Part shown: positions 1 to 9,466 of the stretch, one piece after another | Layout of the letters: each line of letters opens with the position of its first letter | Numbering within the stretch: the first letter of the stretch is position 1 | Source: an uncultured Pseudomonadales bacterium | GTDB lineage: Bacteria > Pseudomonadota > Gammaproteobacteria > Pseudomonadales > Porticoccaceae | Direction of reading: 5' to 3' | Length of the DNA stretch: 64,000 nt | Assembly: GCA_943788445.1 (NCBI GenBank) | Contig: CALSQH010000003.1 | Location: 434,001-498,000 of the forward strand | Notes under the pieces: generated by a model | Told to the model about the DNA's origin: nothing | The model's input: the letters and a program-made list of their open reading frames with translations, nothing else | Database searches by the model: none | Made by a program: the position numbers and the translations under genes

Positions 1-270
1 TGTAACGATGACATCCTTGCAGATAACGGTGCTTACACGTTTGACTCAGAGTTTGTTGTTGATTTAGAAGCTGAATACGAAATCAACGCAAGTTCTAGCT
101 TACTGCTTGGCGTGAACAATGTTCTCGACAACAGTGGCCAGACCACAACTGAAATGCATGACCTTGGATTTAACACAGCAACTGCCGCCGTAGGTAACAC
201 TTACAGCGCATTCGCTCCAATGGGCTTCAGCGGTGCATTCTGGTACGCGAACTACCGTTACAACTTCTAA
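1..270 (+). CDS. TonB-dependent receptor, C-terminal fragment (partial)
   Basis: An open frame runs in from the left edge and stops at a TAA at 268-270, giving the last 89 residues of a protein. The sequence alternates as in an outer-membrane beta-barrel, contains the phrase LLLGVNNVLDN common near the end of TonB-dependent receptors, and ends in YRYNF, with the terminal aromatic residue that the Bam machinery recognises. Such receptors import large substrates (siderophores, vitamin B12, oligosaccharides) with energy from TonB. The plug domain and the substrate clues lie outside the window, so the ligand cannot be named. Confidence 0.8.
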   Translation, partial: CNDDILADNGAYTFDSEFVVDLEAEYEINASSSLLLGVNNVLDNSGQTTTEMHDLGFNTATAAVGNTYSAFAPMGFSGAFWYANYRYNF

Positions 271-298
271 GAAACTCGTAATGAGTTAATTGGAAGAT

Positions 299-324
299 AA
301 GGTCAGTGTGAAAATACTGACCTT
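299..324 (+). other. Hairpin downstream of receptor gene
   Basis: Arms aaggtcagt and actgacctt face each other across an 8-base loop, about 30 bases after the receptor stop. No T-run follows, so it may be a 3'-end stabiliser or a second, weak stop in front of the clear terminator. Confidence 0.4.
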
Positions 325-332
325 TAAGATAC

Positions 333-364
333 AAAAAAAGGGGTGCCAATTGGCACCCCTTTTT
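333..364. terminator. Bidirectional intrinsic terminator
   Basis: A perfect 8-bp stem (ggggtgcc/ggcacccc, loop aatt) is flanked by A7 on the left and T5 on the right. It can therefore end transcription in both directions, between the receptor gene and the converging oxidoreductase gene. Confidence 0.9.
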
Positions 365-389
365 CTTTACTGACTTTTCACATTAGCTC

Positions 390-1526
390 TTATTTTTGTG
401 GGTTCAACAAGTACTTTTCACCCGTAACTTGTTTCGCGTAACGTTTAAGAATCTCCGGCTGCAACATTTCCTCGAAGGAAATCTCTTGAGTGTAATGACT
501 GGCGAAAGTCGTTTTAATCTCACTGGCCACACGCTGGCGCATCTGCTGGAATTTCTCCATGCCAATTCGACCAATCATCGGCATTAACAGCCAGCCTCCC
601 AGACCCCACTGCATACCAAATGATCGATTTAAAACCGTCGGCGTCTGGTCTAGCCCACCATAGATATACACTTGCTTATAGGTATCTGAGCCATACACAG
701 AGTATTCAGTCGCAGCTTTATTAGCCGCAACTTCCATTGCAGCCAGAATTTGCCCAGGCAGCTTGCCTCCATTGCCACCACCTGTGGCATCAAAACCTAT
801 GGTAGCGCCACTAGCCACCAGTGCAGCCACCAGGTCTTGCATAAAAGTGGGCTCACTGGTGTTGCAAATATACTCCGCACCCAGCTTCTTAAGTACATCT
901 ACCTGTTCAGCTTTTCTAACAATATTGACCAGAGGGATCGAGTCGTCGCGACAGATTTTAACCAACATCTGACCCAGGTTTGAGGCCGCAGCTGTATTCA
1001 GTAAGGCACTGTGATTTTCCATTTTCATGGTTTCAACAAAGGCCAGAGCGGTTAGTGGATTCACAAACGATGAGGCGGCTTCAGCAGAGCTTGTGCCCTC
1101 ATTCATAACCAAACAGCTAGTAGCCGGAAGGCATCTGTATTGAGAATACATAGCACCCCCAGCAACACCCACCGTCTTGCCTATCAGCCCTTTGGCATTA
1201 GCACCGGCATCTACAACGACCCCAGCGCCCTCATTACCAATCGACATCGATTGACCCACCCTGCCCTTTAGAGCACCCATTAACGCAGGGTTTATCTTCA
1301 TTTTTGCCACAGTCCCATCACCGGAACCGGTAACGCTGAGGCTATCAAAGTCAGCGGCAAAGCTAACCAGAAGACCAAGGTCTGAGGGATTAATGGGAGA
1401 GGCTTCTATTTTGACTAAAACTTCGTTTTCTGAAGGTGTTGGAATTTCTACAGTGGCGATAGAGATTTCTATATTCCCATCGCTGGTGACCATTGATCTA
1501 ATCTCTTTTGAAGACTGCTCTGACAT
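390..1526 (-). CDS. MDR-family zinc-independent alcohol dehydrogenase / quinone oxidoreductase
   Basis: 378 residues with the medium-chain dehydrogenase/reductase layout. The GroES-like catalytic half opens with VEIPTPSENEVLVKIEASPINPSDL, here seen at about residues 27-51. A nucleotide-binding half follows at about 170-330 (NTAAASNLGQMLVKIC, then GATIGFDATGGG). The cysteine and histidine ligands of zinc alcohol dehydrogenases are absent, so it belongs with the quinone-reductase or enoyl-reductase branch and probably uses NAD(P)H. The start has a strong upstream GGGGAGAAAGG. It is a single-gene unit ended by the terminator at 333-364. The substrate cannot be inferred. Confidence 0.75.
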   Translation of the reverse strand: MSEQSSKEIRSMVTSDGNIEISIATVEIPTPSENEVLVKIEASPINPSDLGLLVSFAADFDSLSVTGSGDGTVAKMKINPALMGALKGRVGQSMSIGNEGAGVVVDAGANAKGLIGKTVGVAGGAMYSQYRCLPATSCLVMNEGTSSAEAASSFVNPLTALAFVETMKMENHSALLNTAAASNLGQMLVKICRDDSIPLVNIVRKAEQVDVLKKLGAEYICNTSEPTFMQDLVAALVASGATIGFDATGGGNGGKLPGQILAAMEVAANKAATEYSVYGSDTYKQVYIYGGLDQTPTVLNRSFGMQWGLGGWLLMPMIGRIGMEKFQQMRQRVASEIKTTFASHYTQEISFEEMLQPEILKRYAKQVTGEKYLLNPQK

Positions 1527-1683
1527 ACCTTTCTCCCCTAAAATATATTATCCATAACCACTACAAACTCTATTCGACGATAGATTTTAAATTTTCGTAG
1601 TGGATATTCTTTTATCCAGAGTAACAGTTTTCACTTATGGATCCAGTGAAAAACCGGAGAGTCACTAAAACACTCAAATGAAA

Positions 1684-2856
1684 TTAAAAAGGGAAGCCCT
1701 GAACATTCAATTTGGCAGTGTAAATCCCCGCTTTTAAACAGGGCTTGTCACCACAGTAGCGAAGTTTTTCGCCGTCCATCGGTGCGGTTAAACTAGTAAT
1801 AAATAGGGTTTTACCCTCGTCACCACCAAAAGCGACATTGGTCACAATATGAATACCCTCAACGTTTAGCTCTCCCACTTCACGATAGGTTTTATCTAAA
1901 ACCACAACCACCTGTCCGTCGGTTCTTGAAGGCAACTCACGGGTAGTAGTGATATAGATATTACCGCTGCAATCTTTACCCAAACCATCAATTGGCGTAT
2001 CTAATAATTGCACTGGGTTTGACACCTCACCGGCGTTTAAATCAAATGCCCACAACCCTCGCAACCCACCGACAATAAGCTGCTGCTCATCAAGGGATAA
2101 CGTAATACCGTTGGGCTTGTCACGCAGTGCAGGCACCAGATCGGTAACCGCTGTGGCATTAACTTCACCATCAGCTGTAACACGGTAAACTCGCTGCCCC
2201 GGTTCCATTGATCCTGGCCATCCGCCACCTTGAATCGTATATGATGGAATATTTGAGGGTGTATTCCAATTGGGATCGGTGAAATAAACCGTATCATCAC
2301 GGCTAATGGTTAAGTCATTTGGTGAGTTAAAGCGTTTATCTTGGTAAGAAGCCACTATCGGCGTGATCTGTTTAGTCTGCCAATCAATAGTGGAAAGAGA
2401 GCCGTCCAACTGACGTGCGCCAACCAGATTACCTTTGCTATCTACTGCTAAACCATTTGTGCCTGCAAGAGTATCTTCCATCCACACCTGCGGTTTTTCG
2501 CCAATAATCCAACGCCAGATAGTGGTTTGGTTGCTCAGCGCAAAGCCATTTTCATCTGGCTGATGGGTACCCATATTGGAGTAATACAGCGCACCATCGT
2601 GCCATACAGGGCCTTCAAGATTGTTATAGCCCTGATACATAAGCGGAATATTTTCTTCGCGGGTAAGGGCTATATTTGCCAGATCCAGTTTTACCTCTTC
2701 AGACCCAGCCGGACAGGTACTTGCATTGGTATTAGAAATTGATTCGAGATTACTTTCTGGATTAATAGCGGTTTTATTCGAGCATGACAGAGTCAAAAAA
2801 CTAAAAAGAACCGCAATAAGAGACAACTTGCCGAGCTTCGAGAGTTTAAAAAGCAT
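1684..2856 (-). CDS. SMP-30/gluconolactonase-like lipoprotein
   Basis: 390 residues. The N-terminus is a lipoprotein signal with lipobox LTLSC (acylated Cys25), so the protein should be membrane-anchored outside the cytoplasm. The rest resembles the SMP-30/gluconolactonase six-bladed propeller: GPVWHDGALYYSN, NGLAVDSKGNLVGARQ, FNSPNDLTISRDDTVYFTDP and KPNGITLSLDEQQLIVGG follow the usual blade order with metal-binding Glu, Asn and Asp positions. Family members hydrolyse lactones or related esters; the actual substrate is unknown. It is transcribed alone, with AGGTG about 8 bases upstream of the ATG. Confidence 0.75.
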   Translation of the reverse strand: MLFKLSKLGKLSLIAVLFSFLTLSCSNKTAINPESNLESISNTNASTCPAGSEEVKLDLANIALTREENIPLMYQGYNNLEGPVWHDGALYYSNMGTHQPDENGFALSNQTTIWRWIIGEKPQVWMEDTLAGTNGLAVDSKGNLVGARQLDGSLSTIDWQTKQITPIVASYQDKRFNSPNDLTISRDDTVYFTDPNWNTPSNIPSYTIQGGGWPGSMEPGQRVYRVTADGEVNATAVTDLVPALRDKPNGITLSLDEQQLIVGGLRGLWAFDLNAGEVSNPVQLLDTPIDGLGKDCSGNIYITTTRELPSRTDGQVVVVLDKTYREVGELNVEGIHIVTNVAFGGDEGKTLFITSLTAPMDGEKLRYCGDKPCLKAGIYTAKLNVQGFPF

Positions 2857-2932
2857 AAAGAGACACCTTTAAGTAATCTATTAATGAAGGTAGCGCAAAA
2901 ACAATATTAGCAGCATTAACAAGAAAAATTAC

Positions 2933-3091
2933 TTACTTCTGGATTGAATCAATTCCATTTTTCAACGTTCCCAGCGATAGGGTTGCTAACACAGTTAATA
3001 TCAACCAGCCTGATTCATTTGGAGCAACTAGAGCAGTGCTGATTATCGCTGCGGCCCAAAAAATTGATTGCGTAATGATGATTTTTGCCAT
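2933..3091 (-). CDS. Small two-helix membrane protein downstream of guaA
   Basis: 52 residues beginning MAKIIITQSIFWAAA. Two hydrophobic segments (about 5-20 and 28-43) are joined by a short polar turn (VAPNESG), so it is probably an inner-membrane hairpin. The start was placed at 3091 because a good AAGGAG lies about 8 bases upstream; the longer in-frame reading overlaps the 3' end of guaA and its extra residues look like out-of-frame guaA. The gap to the guaA stop is 16 bases, so the two are probably co-transcribed. I recognise no family and assign no function. Confidence 0.55.
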   Translation of the reverse strand: MAKIIITQSIFWAAAIISTALVAPNESGWLILTVLATLSLGTLKNGIDSIQK

Positions 3092-3107
3092 GCTAACTTT
3101 CTCCTTT

Positions 3108-4686
3108 TTATTCCCACTCAATCGTAGCCGGCGGCTTGCTCGACACATCATAAGCAACCCGAGACACATTGGGGATCTCATTGATAATGCGGTTGGATAC
3201 TTTCTCGAGTAACTCGTAAGGCAGGTGCGCCCAGCGGGCGGTCATAAAGTCGATAGTCTCAACAGCGCGCAGTGCAATTACCCATTCGTAACGACGAGCA
3301 TCGCCCACTACACCCACAGACTTAACCGGCAGGAATACCGCAAAGGCCTGACTGGTTTTATGGTACCAATCAAAGTTATGTAACTCTTCGAGGAAGATCG
3401 CATCAGCCTCACGGAGAATATCGGCATACTCTTTTTTCACTTCACCGAGAATACGTACACCTAAACCAGGGCCGGGGAACGGATGACGGTAAACCATATC
3501 GTAGGGCAGACCCAGCTCAACACCGATTTTGCGTACTTCGTCTTTAAATAGTTCGCGCAATGGCTCAACCAATTTTAGGAGCCATATGATCTGGCAGTCC
3601 GCCAACATTGTGGTGGGACTTAATCACATGTGCCTTGCCGGTTTTAGAGGCGGCAGACTCAATTACATCAGGGTAGATCGTACCCTGGGCGAGGAATTTT
3701 ACATTATCAATTTTCTGAGACTCTTCATCGAATACTTCGATAAATGTATTACCAATCACTTTACGCTTTTTCTCTGGGTCGCTAATACCGACCAAACCAT
3801 CTAAGAACTTATCCTGCGCATTGGCGCGGATAACTTTTACGCCCATATTTTTGGCGAACATTTCCATCACTGCATCGCCTTCATTTTTGCGCAATAGACC
3901 ATTGTCGACAAAAACACAGGTCAGCTGATCACCGATGGCTTTATGCAGCAGTGCGGCGACCACTGAGGAATCAACACCACCGGAAAGGCCCAACAGCACA
4001 TGGCTATCACCGACCTGCTCGCGTACTCGTGCGATCTGGTCTTCGATAATCGCAGCCGCCGTCCACAGAGCCTCACAGCCGCAGATATTCAGCGCGAAAT
4101 GTTGGAACATACGCTCACCCTGAAGGGTGTGAGTCACTTCTGGGTGGAACTGAATACCGTATAATTTTTTCTCTTCATTGACCATGCCGGCAATCGGGCA
4201 GGATGGTGTCGATGCCATCAGCTCAAAGCCTTCTGGCATAGCGGTAACCTTGTCACCGTGGCTCATCCAGACATCGAGCAGAGAGTCGCCGTCAGTACCT
4301 ATATGATCTTTAATGTCCTGTAGCAGTGTATTCGCCGACTCAACTTTAATCTGCGCATAACCAAATTCGTGTACTGCGGAACTCTCAACACGACCACCCA
4401 ACTGGCCAGCCATGGTTTGCATGCCGTAGCAAATACCCAGCACAGGTAGACCCATTGTAAATACGCAGTCTGGTGCGCGAGGTGCCTCAGCGCCGCCAGT
4501 CACCGACTCGGGGCCGCCGGAGAGGATAATGCCGCGGGGATTAAACTCGCGAATCTCTTCTTCGCTGATATCCCAGGCACGAATCTCGGAGAACACGCCA
4601 ATTTCGCGAATACGACGCGCAATCAGCTGTGTGTACTGTGAACCAAAATCGAGAATAAGAATTTTTTGCGAATGAATATCAGACAT
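3108..4686 (-). pseudogene. guaA: GMP synthase (glutamine-hydrolysing), split by a one-base frameshift
   Basis: GuaA aminates XMP to GMP, the last step of guanine nucleotide synthesis. Residues 1-373 read in one frame: class I glutamine amidotransferase with nucleophile Cys86 (GICYGMQ) and the His181/Glu183 pair (FHPEV), then the ATP pyrophosphatase P-loop SGGVDSS at 235-241. Around 3573-3576 the run TTTT (AAAA in the mRNA) has one base too many. The first frame ends almost at once (APKIG, stop), and the conserved continuation [17 protein letters not shown] lies in the next frame and runs to 3108 (CGMP dimerisation domain, ending PPATIEWE). Removing one base restores 525 residues, the usual family length. 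No other copy is in the window. A homopolymer sequencing or assembly error is the simplest explanation because both halves are otherwise intact. Confidence 0.9.
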
Positions 4687-4700
4687 TAATTGATCCTATA

Positions 4701-4735
4701 AAAACAAAAAGAGGGCTGCACCCATAGCACAACCC
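4701..4735 (-). terminator. Terminator-like hairpin between guaB and guaA
   Basis: Read on the minus strand, a 9-bp stem (GGGTTGTGC/GTGCAGCCC, with G-T pairs) and a 5-base loop are followed by TTTTTGTTTTT. The structure lies inside the guaB-guaA gap, just upstream of the guaA ribosome-binding site. It could reduce read-through into guaA or act as an attenuator. Confidence 0.5.
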
Positions 4736-4783
4736 CCCATAACATTTGTAAAAAGCGCTAACGCAACTTTAAAAAAACCGACC

Positions 4784-6259
4784 TTAGCGACCACCGGCCG
4801 GATAGTTGGGAGCTTCTTTGGTAATCTGCACATCGTGCACATGGCTCTCGCCCATACCTGCAGAAGTCACCCGAACAAATTCAGGTTCGGTACGCATCTG
4901 CTCAATAGTGGTACAGCCGGTGTAGCCCATCGCTGAACGCAAACCGCCCAACATCTGGTGAATAATCGCCGACACTGGCCCTTTATAAGGCACACGACCC
5001 TCAATACCTTCAGGAACCAGCTTCTCAGCACCCGCATTGGCATCCTGGAAATAGCGATCACTGGAACCTTGATTGCGCGCCATAGCACCCAGAGAGCCCA
5101 TACCGCGATAAGATTTGTAAGAGCGACCCTGATAGATTTCAATCTCACCCGGTGCCTCTTCAGTACCGGCAAGCATCGAACCCATCATCACCGCACTGGC
5201 ACCAGCAACAATTGCCTTCGACATATCACCCGAATAGCGAATACCGCCATCGGCGATAACAGGAACACCCGTTCCTTTAAGCGCTTCAACAGCACTGGCA
5301 ATAGCCGTGACCTGTGGAACACCAATACCGGTGACAATTCTGGTGGTACAGATTGAACCTGGACCAATGCCCACTTTAACGCCATCAGCACCCGCATCTG
5401 CCAAAGCTTTAGCGCCTTCGCCCGTTGCCACATTGCCGCCGATAACCTGCACTTCTGGATAGTTCTCTTTAATCCAGCGTACGCGATCAAGTACATTCTT
5501 CGAATGGCCATGAGCAGTATCAACCACCAATACATCAACACCGGCAGCGACTAGCGCACGGATTCGCTCGGCGGTACCTTCGCCAACACCCACTGAAGCA
5601 CCCACTCGCAAACGGCCCTGATCATCTTTACAGGCATTGGGGTACTGCTCGGCTTTATCGATATCAGTAACTGTAATCAGACCTTTAAGCTCAAAGTCAT
5701 CATTAATCACCAATACTTTTTCAATTCGGTTTTTGTGCAGTAAAGCGCGAACTTCATCGGGCTCAGCACCCTCTTTAACGGTCACCAAACGCTCTTTCGG
5801 TGTCATCACCGAAGTCACTAAAGCGCTCATATCTGTGGCAAAACGGACATCACGACGAGTGACAATACCGACCAGATTATTTTTATCCAGAATAGGTACA
5901 CCAGAAATATTATTCGCCGCTGTAAACGCGTGAAGGTCAGCTAGGGTAGCCGTTGCCTGAAGGGTGAACGGGTTTTTAACCACGCCACTCTCGTATTTTT
6001 TAACCGCCCAGACTTCTTTGGCCTGCTGTTCGATAGTCATGCTCTTGTGCACAATACCAACACCGCCTTCTTGCGCAATAGCAATCGCCAGGCGAGCTTC
6101 GGTGACCGTATCCATCGCCGCTGAAACCAGCGGAATATTCATACTGATACCACGGGTCAACTGAGAAACTGTAGAAACGTCTTTCGCCGTAACCGATGAA
6201 TAACCGGGCACCAGCAAAACATCGTCAAAGGTTAGAGCTTCGTGAGAAATGCGTAACAT
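4784..6259 (-). CDS. guaB: Inosine-5'-monophosphate dehydrogenase
   Basis: 491 residues, close to the 488 of E. coli. It oxidises IMP to XMP with NAD, the committed step to GMP, in the cytoplasm. The (beta/alpha)8 barrel starts at [11 protein letters not shown] and is interrupted by two CBS domains at roughly residues 95-205. The catalytic loop [11 protein letters not shown] puts the nucleophile at Cys304; the flap (RGMGSLGAM) and a C-terminal Tyr/Gly-rich segment are present. It precedes guaA by 97 bases in the same direction and is divergent from xseA, as in E. coli. The CBS pair suggests allosteric control by purine nucleotides (family knowledge). Confidence 0.97.
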   Translation of the reverse strand: MLRISHEALTFDDVLLVPGYSSVTAKDVSTVSQLTRGISMNIPLVSAAMDTVTEARLAIAIAQEGGVGIVHKSMTIEQQAKEVWAVKKYESGVVKNPFTLQATATLADLHAFTAANNISGVPILDKNNLVGIVTRRDVRFATDMSALVTSVMTPKERLVTVKEGAEPDEVRALLHKNRIEKVLVINDDFELKGLITVTDIDKAEQYPNACKDDQGRLRVGASVGVGEGTAERIRALVAAGVDVLVVDTAHGHSKNVLDRVRWIKENYPEVQVIGGNVATGEGAKALADAGADGVKVGIGPGSICTTRIVTGIGVPQVTAIASAVEALKGTGVPVIADGGIRYSGDMSKAIVAGASAVMMGSMLAGTEEAPGEIEIYQGRSYKSYRGMGSLGAMARNQGSSDRYFQDANAGAEKLVPEGIEGRVPYKGPVSAIIHQMLGGLRSAMGYTGCTTIEQMRTEPEFVRVTSAGMGESHVHDVQITKEAPNYPAGGR

Positions 6260-6401
6260 AAGGGACGCTTACCTCAATGAGGGTTTAAAAAGTAAGCGGC
6301 GCATTATAAATCAGCCTCCACCGTAAGGAAACAACTATTTAGTGCCATCAGCAGGTCTAAAACTGCTTATATCTGCGCGCCTATGCCTCTACAATGGCAT
6401 C

Positions 6402-7772
6402 ATGATTTCAAACCCCACCGACCGTCAAATCTTTAGCGTAAGCGAACTCAACAGAAGCGTTCGCCACCTGCTCGAAACTCAACTACCCATGCTCTGGGTC
6501 GAAGGCGAAATATCCAACTTTGCCCGCCCCGCTTCTGGCCACTGGTATCTTACCCTTAAAGACGGTCAGGCCCAGGTGCGCTGCGCGATGTTTCGCAACA
6601 GCAATATGCGCATCAACTTTAAACCTGGCAATGGTACCCAGGTGTTAGTGCGTGGACGGGTGGGACTCTATGAAGGTCGCGGCGACTATCAGCTGATTAT
6701 CGAGCATATGGAAGAAGCCGGCTTTGGTGCACTGCAACGGCAGTTTGATGAACTTAAGCAAAAGCTCGCCAGCGAAGGTCTATTTGAAACCGCGCATAAA
6801 AAGCCAATGCCTGAGTCCGTGCGTCATATAGCTGTGATCACCTCACCCACCGGCGCCGCAGTAAAAGATATTCTCTCGGTACTCAAACGACGCTTCCCGT
6901 CTATAAAAGTCAGTATCTTACCCACTGCCGTTCAGGGCGAGCAAGCCGCAGGACAGATAGTTGAGGCCATTGAAAACGCACAACAACACAGTCAACGTGA
7001 AGCGCTAGACGCGCTAATCATCGGTCGCGGTGGTGGCTCATTGGAAGATCTATGGCCATTCAATGAAGAGTCAGTCGCCAGAGCGATTTACAGCTGTAAA
7101 ATTCCAATTATCAGCGCCGTCGGCCACGAGATCGACTTCACCATCGCCGACTTTGTCGCCGACCTGCGTGCACCCACACCCTCTGCCGCAGCTGAACTGA
7201 TCAGCCCCGATGGCGAGGATATGCTCAATCAATTTGAAGGCTTTGAAGTGCTACTCGCCGAAGCCATGGCGCGAAAAACTCATCAACTGCGTCAACAGGT
7301 CACCAATCTTCATAAACGCCTACAGCATCCGGGGCGTAAGTTGCAGGAACAGGCACAGCATTTGGATCATCTGGATATCCGTCTGCGCCGCGCTATCAAT
7401 AGTAAGTTACAGCAGCAGCGTTATCAGATGGATAATGTGCAGGACAAATTGTCGCGTGTGCACCCAGCCGATGCCATTGTTAATCGTCAGCAGTTGATAG
7501 CGGAGTATCTCAAGCGAATGTCTCGGGGTATTACTCAGCAGCTTGAGACAAAGAAGAGCAAGACTGCCCAGGCCATGCATCTTTTGGATACGGTGAGTCC
7601 ATTGAAAACGCTGGGGCGGGGATATTCGATTATTCGCGACAATCAGGGTGCAGTGGTTAAAACTGTGGGAGCGGTTAATGCTGGTGATAATCTGAAGAGC
7701 CAAGTGGCGGATGGTGAGATTTACTTTAGTGTAGTCAAGACGACTAAAAAGCTTTTGAAGGGCTCGAAATAA
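6402..7772 (+). CDS. xseA: Exodeoxyribonuclease VII large subunit
   Basis: 456 residues from the ATG at 6402. An upstream GTG at 6342 is in frame, but the 20 residues it adds do not resemble the family, whereas MISNPTDRQIFSVSELNRSV fits the usual N-terminus. Exonuclease VII degrades single-stranded DNA to oligonucleotides in both directions. An OB-fold is seen at about 25-110 (LWVEGEISNF, GHWYLTLKD), then the catalytic region with the family signatures ITSPTGAAVKDI, GRGGGSLEDLW and SAVGHEIDFTIADFVAD, and a long coiled coil with many Gln, Lys and Leu. The small subunit XseB is not in the window. Confidence 0.95.
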   Translation: MISNPTDRQIFSVSELNRSVRHLLETQLPMLWVEGEISNFARPASGHWYLTLKDGQAQVRCAMFRNSNMRINFKPGNGTQVLVRGRVGLYEGRGDYQLIIEHMEEAGFGALQRQFDELKQKLASEGLFETAHKKPMPESVRHIAVITSPTGAAVKDILSVLKRRFPSIKVSILPTAVQGEQAAGQIVEAIENAQQHSQREALDALIIGRGGGSLEDLWPFNEESVARAIYSCKIPIISAVGHEIDFTIADFVADLRAPTPSAAAELISPDGEDMLNQFEGFEVLLAEAMARKTHQLRQQVTNLHKRLQHPGRKLQEQAQHLDHLDIRLRRAINSKLQQQRYQMDNVQDKLSRVHPADAIVNRQQLIAEYLKRMSRGITQQLETKKSKTAQAMHLLDTVSPLKTLGRGYSIIRDNQGAVVKTVGAVNAGDNLKSQVADGEIYFSVVKTTKKLLKGSK

Positions 7773-7790
7773 GGTTCTTTGTAAGTAAAA

Positions 7791-7823
7791 TCCCTCGTCG
7801 CTTTGCTCTGTCGGGATGACAGG
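7791..7823 (+). repeat. Dispersed 33-bp repeat, copy 1
   Basis: A 33-bp element beginning tccctcgtcg and ending cgggatgacagg lies just after xseA. Near-identical copies are at 32938-32970 and 38036-38068, all on the plus strand and all in intergenic sequence. Confidence 0.8.
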
Positions 7824-7853
7824 TATTAAGGCTCTGTTAGGTGGCAAGTTCCG

Positions 7854-7979
7854 TCATACTGAACGTAGTGAAGAATTTGCTTGGAATCCTTCGCCGCGTT
7901 GCAGCTCAGGACGATAATTCAGGCGGCATTTCGAGACGAGGTCCCTCACCGCCTTGCGGTTCAGGACGATAATCTAGGC
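7854..7979. repeat. Dispersed and local repeats in the xseA-der gap
   Basis: The motif tcatactgaacgtagtgaag at 7854 matches a copy at 62858 (tcatcctgaacgcagtgaag). Two further direct repeats about 32 bases long (7892-7924 and 7948-7979, sharing tcaggacgataat) follow. No coding potential is seen in this 217-base gap; it looks like a landing site for short dispersed repeats. Confidence 0.6.
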
Positions 7980-8001
7980 ATAGACTAGATTATCGCTTTT
8001 T
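7967..8001 (+). terminator. Intrinsic terminator of xseA
   Basis: An 11-bp stem (cgataatctag/ctagattatcg, 7-base loop) is followed by CTTTTT on the plus strand. It overlaps the last codons of the converging der gene. Confidence 0.65.
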
Positions 8002-9405
8002 CGTATTCTTAGGGTTTTTCTGTTCGTTGCGCTTACTGAACTTAGTCACCGGCTTGTTCTTAAATGTCGGCTTATTCACAGCCTTAGCCTTGCTGTACGG
8101 GTTTTCCGACGTGCGGAACTCCACCTTGACCGGCGTGCCATGTAAACCCAACTCACGACGGAAAATCTTCTCGAGATAACGCGTGTACTGGGCAGGGACA
8201 GAATCCGTCTGATTGCCGTGAATAATAATGATTGGCGGATTGCGTCCACCGGCATGGGCAAAGCGCAACTTAATACGACGCCCGTGAACCAGCGGAGGCT
8301 GATGCTCTTCCACTGCTCCCTCGAGAACCTTAGTGAGACGCGAAGCACTCAGTGCATCGGTGGCCGCACGATAGGCATTTTCAATCGAATCATAGAGATT
8401 ACCAACGCCCGTACCATGCAGTGCTGAGATAAAATGCACATCGGCAAACTCGGCAAAACGCAAACGACGGGTAATATCAGCCTTGATCTTTTCACGCTTT
8501 TCCGGATCCAGGCCATCCCACTTATTGATTCCCAACACCAGACCACGACCGGCATCAATCACCGAGCCCATCAAGTGCATATCCTGATCGACCAATCCTT
8601 CCTGAGCATCGACCATCAACACCACCACATTGGCGTCATCAATAGCCTGCAAAGTCTTAACAATTGAGAACTTCTCGATCGCCAACTTAATGTTTTTGCG
8701 CTTGCGAATACCCGCCGTGTCGATCAGCGTATAGTTTTTACCATGGCGCTCATAATCGATATAAACGCTATCTCGGGTAGTGCCCGCCTCATCAAAAACT
8801 ACCACGCGCTCTTCACCGAGCAAGCGATTAACCAACGTTGATTTACCCACATTAGGGCGGCCAACAATACCGATCTTAATGCCATTTAAGCCACTGTTAT
8901 CAGGCTCAACATATTCCGGATAAGGCTCTAACAACTCTTCCATCATTGAACTAACGCCGCGACCATGGGTAGCGGTTGTTGGAAACATGCCGGAAAAACC
9001 CAGCTGATAAAAATCAGCCAGCGCCGCCGCCGGATCCAAACCATCAATCTTATTCGCCACCAAATAGACCTTACGGTTCTTCTGGCGCAGCTTCTCCGCG
9101 ATCATATAGTCCGCAGCAATAATCCCCGACTTACAGTCGACAATAAACAGAACAATATCCGCCTCATCCATCGCCAGCAGCGACTGCTCAGCCATACCAA
9201 CGTCAATGCCCTCTTCCTCACCGCTAATACCGCCAGTGTCAACCACCATAAAACGGCGGTTATACATCTCACCATCGCCGTACTTGCGATCGCGGGTCAG
9301 ACCAGAATAATTGGCCACCAGAGCGTCGCGACTGCGCGTGAGTCGATTAAAGAGTGTTGATTTACCAACATTGGGACGGCCCACAAGGGCGATAACAGGA
9401 ATCAT
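7990..9405 (-). CDS. der: Ribosome biogenesis GTPase Der (EngA)
   Basis: 471 residues with two tandem Era-like GTPase domains, the hallmark of Der, which assists 50S subunit maturation. P-loops GRPNVGKS occur at residues 9-16 and 182-189, with DTGG and DTAG switch II motifs, NKID and NKWD base-recognition motifs, and a C-terminal KH-like domain (about 355-440). The tail is Lys/Asn-rich ([16 protein letters not shown]). It follows bamB in the same direction, as in E. coli, but a terminator-like hairpin ends only six bases before its ATG and no strong ribosome-binding site is visible. Confidence 0.96.
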   Translation of the reverse strand: MIPVIALVGRPNVGKSTLFNRLTRSRDALVANYSGLTRDRKYGDGEMYNRRFMVVDTGGISGEEEGIDVGMAEQSLLAMDEADIVLFIVDCKSGIIAADYMIAEKLRQKNRKVYLVANKIDGLDPAAALADFYQLGFSGMFPTTATHGRGVSSMMEELLEPYPEYVEPDNSGLNGIKIGIVGRPNVGKSTLVNRLLGEERVVVFDEAGTTRDSVYIDYERHGKNYTLIDTAGIRKRKNIKLAIEKFSIVKTLQAIDDANVVVLMVDAQEGLVDQDMHLMGSVIDAGRGLVLGINKWDGLDPEKREKIKADITRRLRFAEFADVHFISALHGTGVGNLYDSIENAYRAATDALSASRLTKVLEGAVEEHQPPLVHGRRIKLRFAHAGGRNPPIIIIHGNQTDSVPAQYTRYLEKIFRRELGLHGTPVKVEFRTSENPYSKAKAVNKPTFKNKPVTKFSKRNEQKNPKNTKKR

Positions 9406-9410
9406 AGGAA

Positions 9411-9441
9411 TAAAAAATGCCGCAGGTTTAAGTGCGGCATT
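9411..9441 (-). terminator. Terminator-like hairpin between bamB and der
   Basis: On the minus strand a perfect 9-bp stem (AATGCCGCA/TGCGGCATT, 8-base loop) runs into TTTTTTA. It would end the bamB transcript, but it directly abuts the der start codon, so der either needs read-through or has its own promoter further upstream. Confidence 0.7.
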
Positions 9442-9466
9442 CTACTGTAAATGGAAACATTAATCG

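Noticed and set aside
3565..3608. Programmed frameshifting in guaA
   Set aside because: The site lacks a slippery heptamer or a clear stimulator, and guaA is not known to be recoded; a sequence error fits better.
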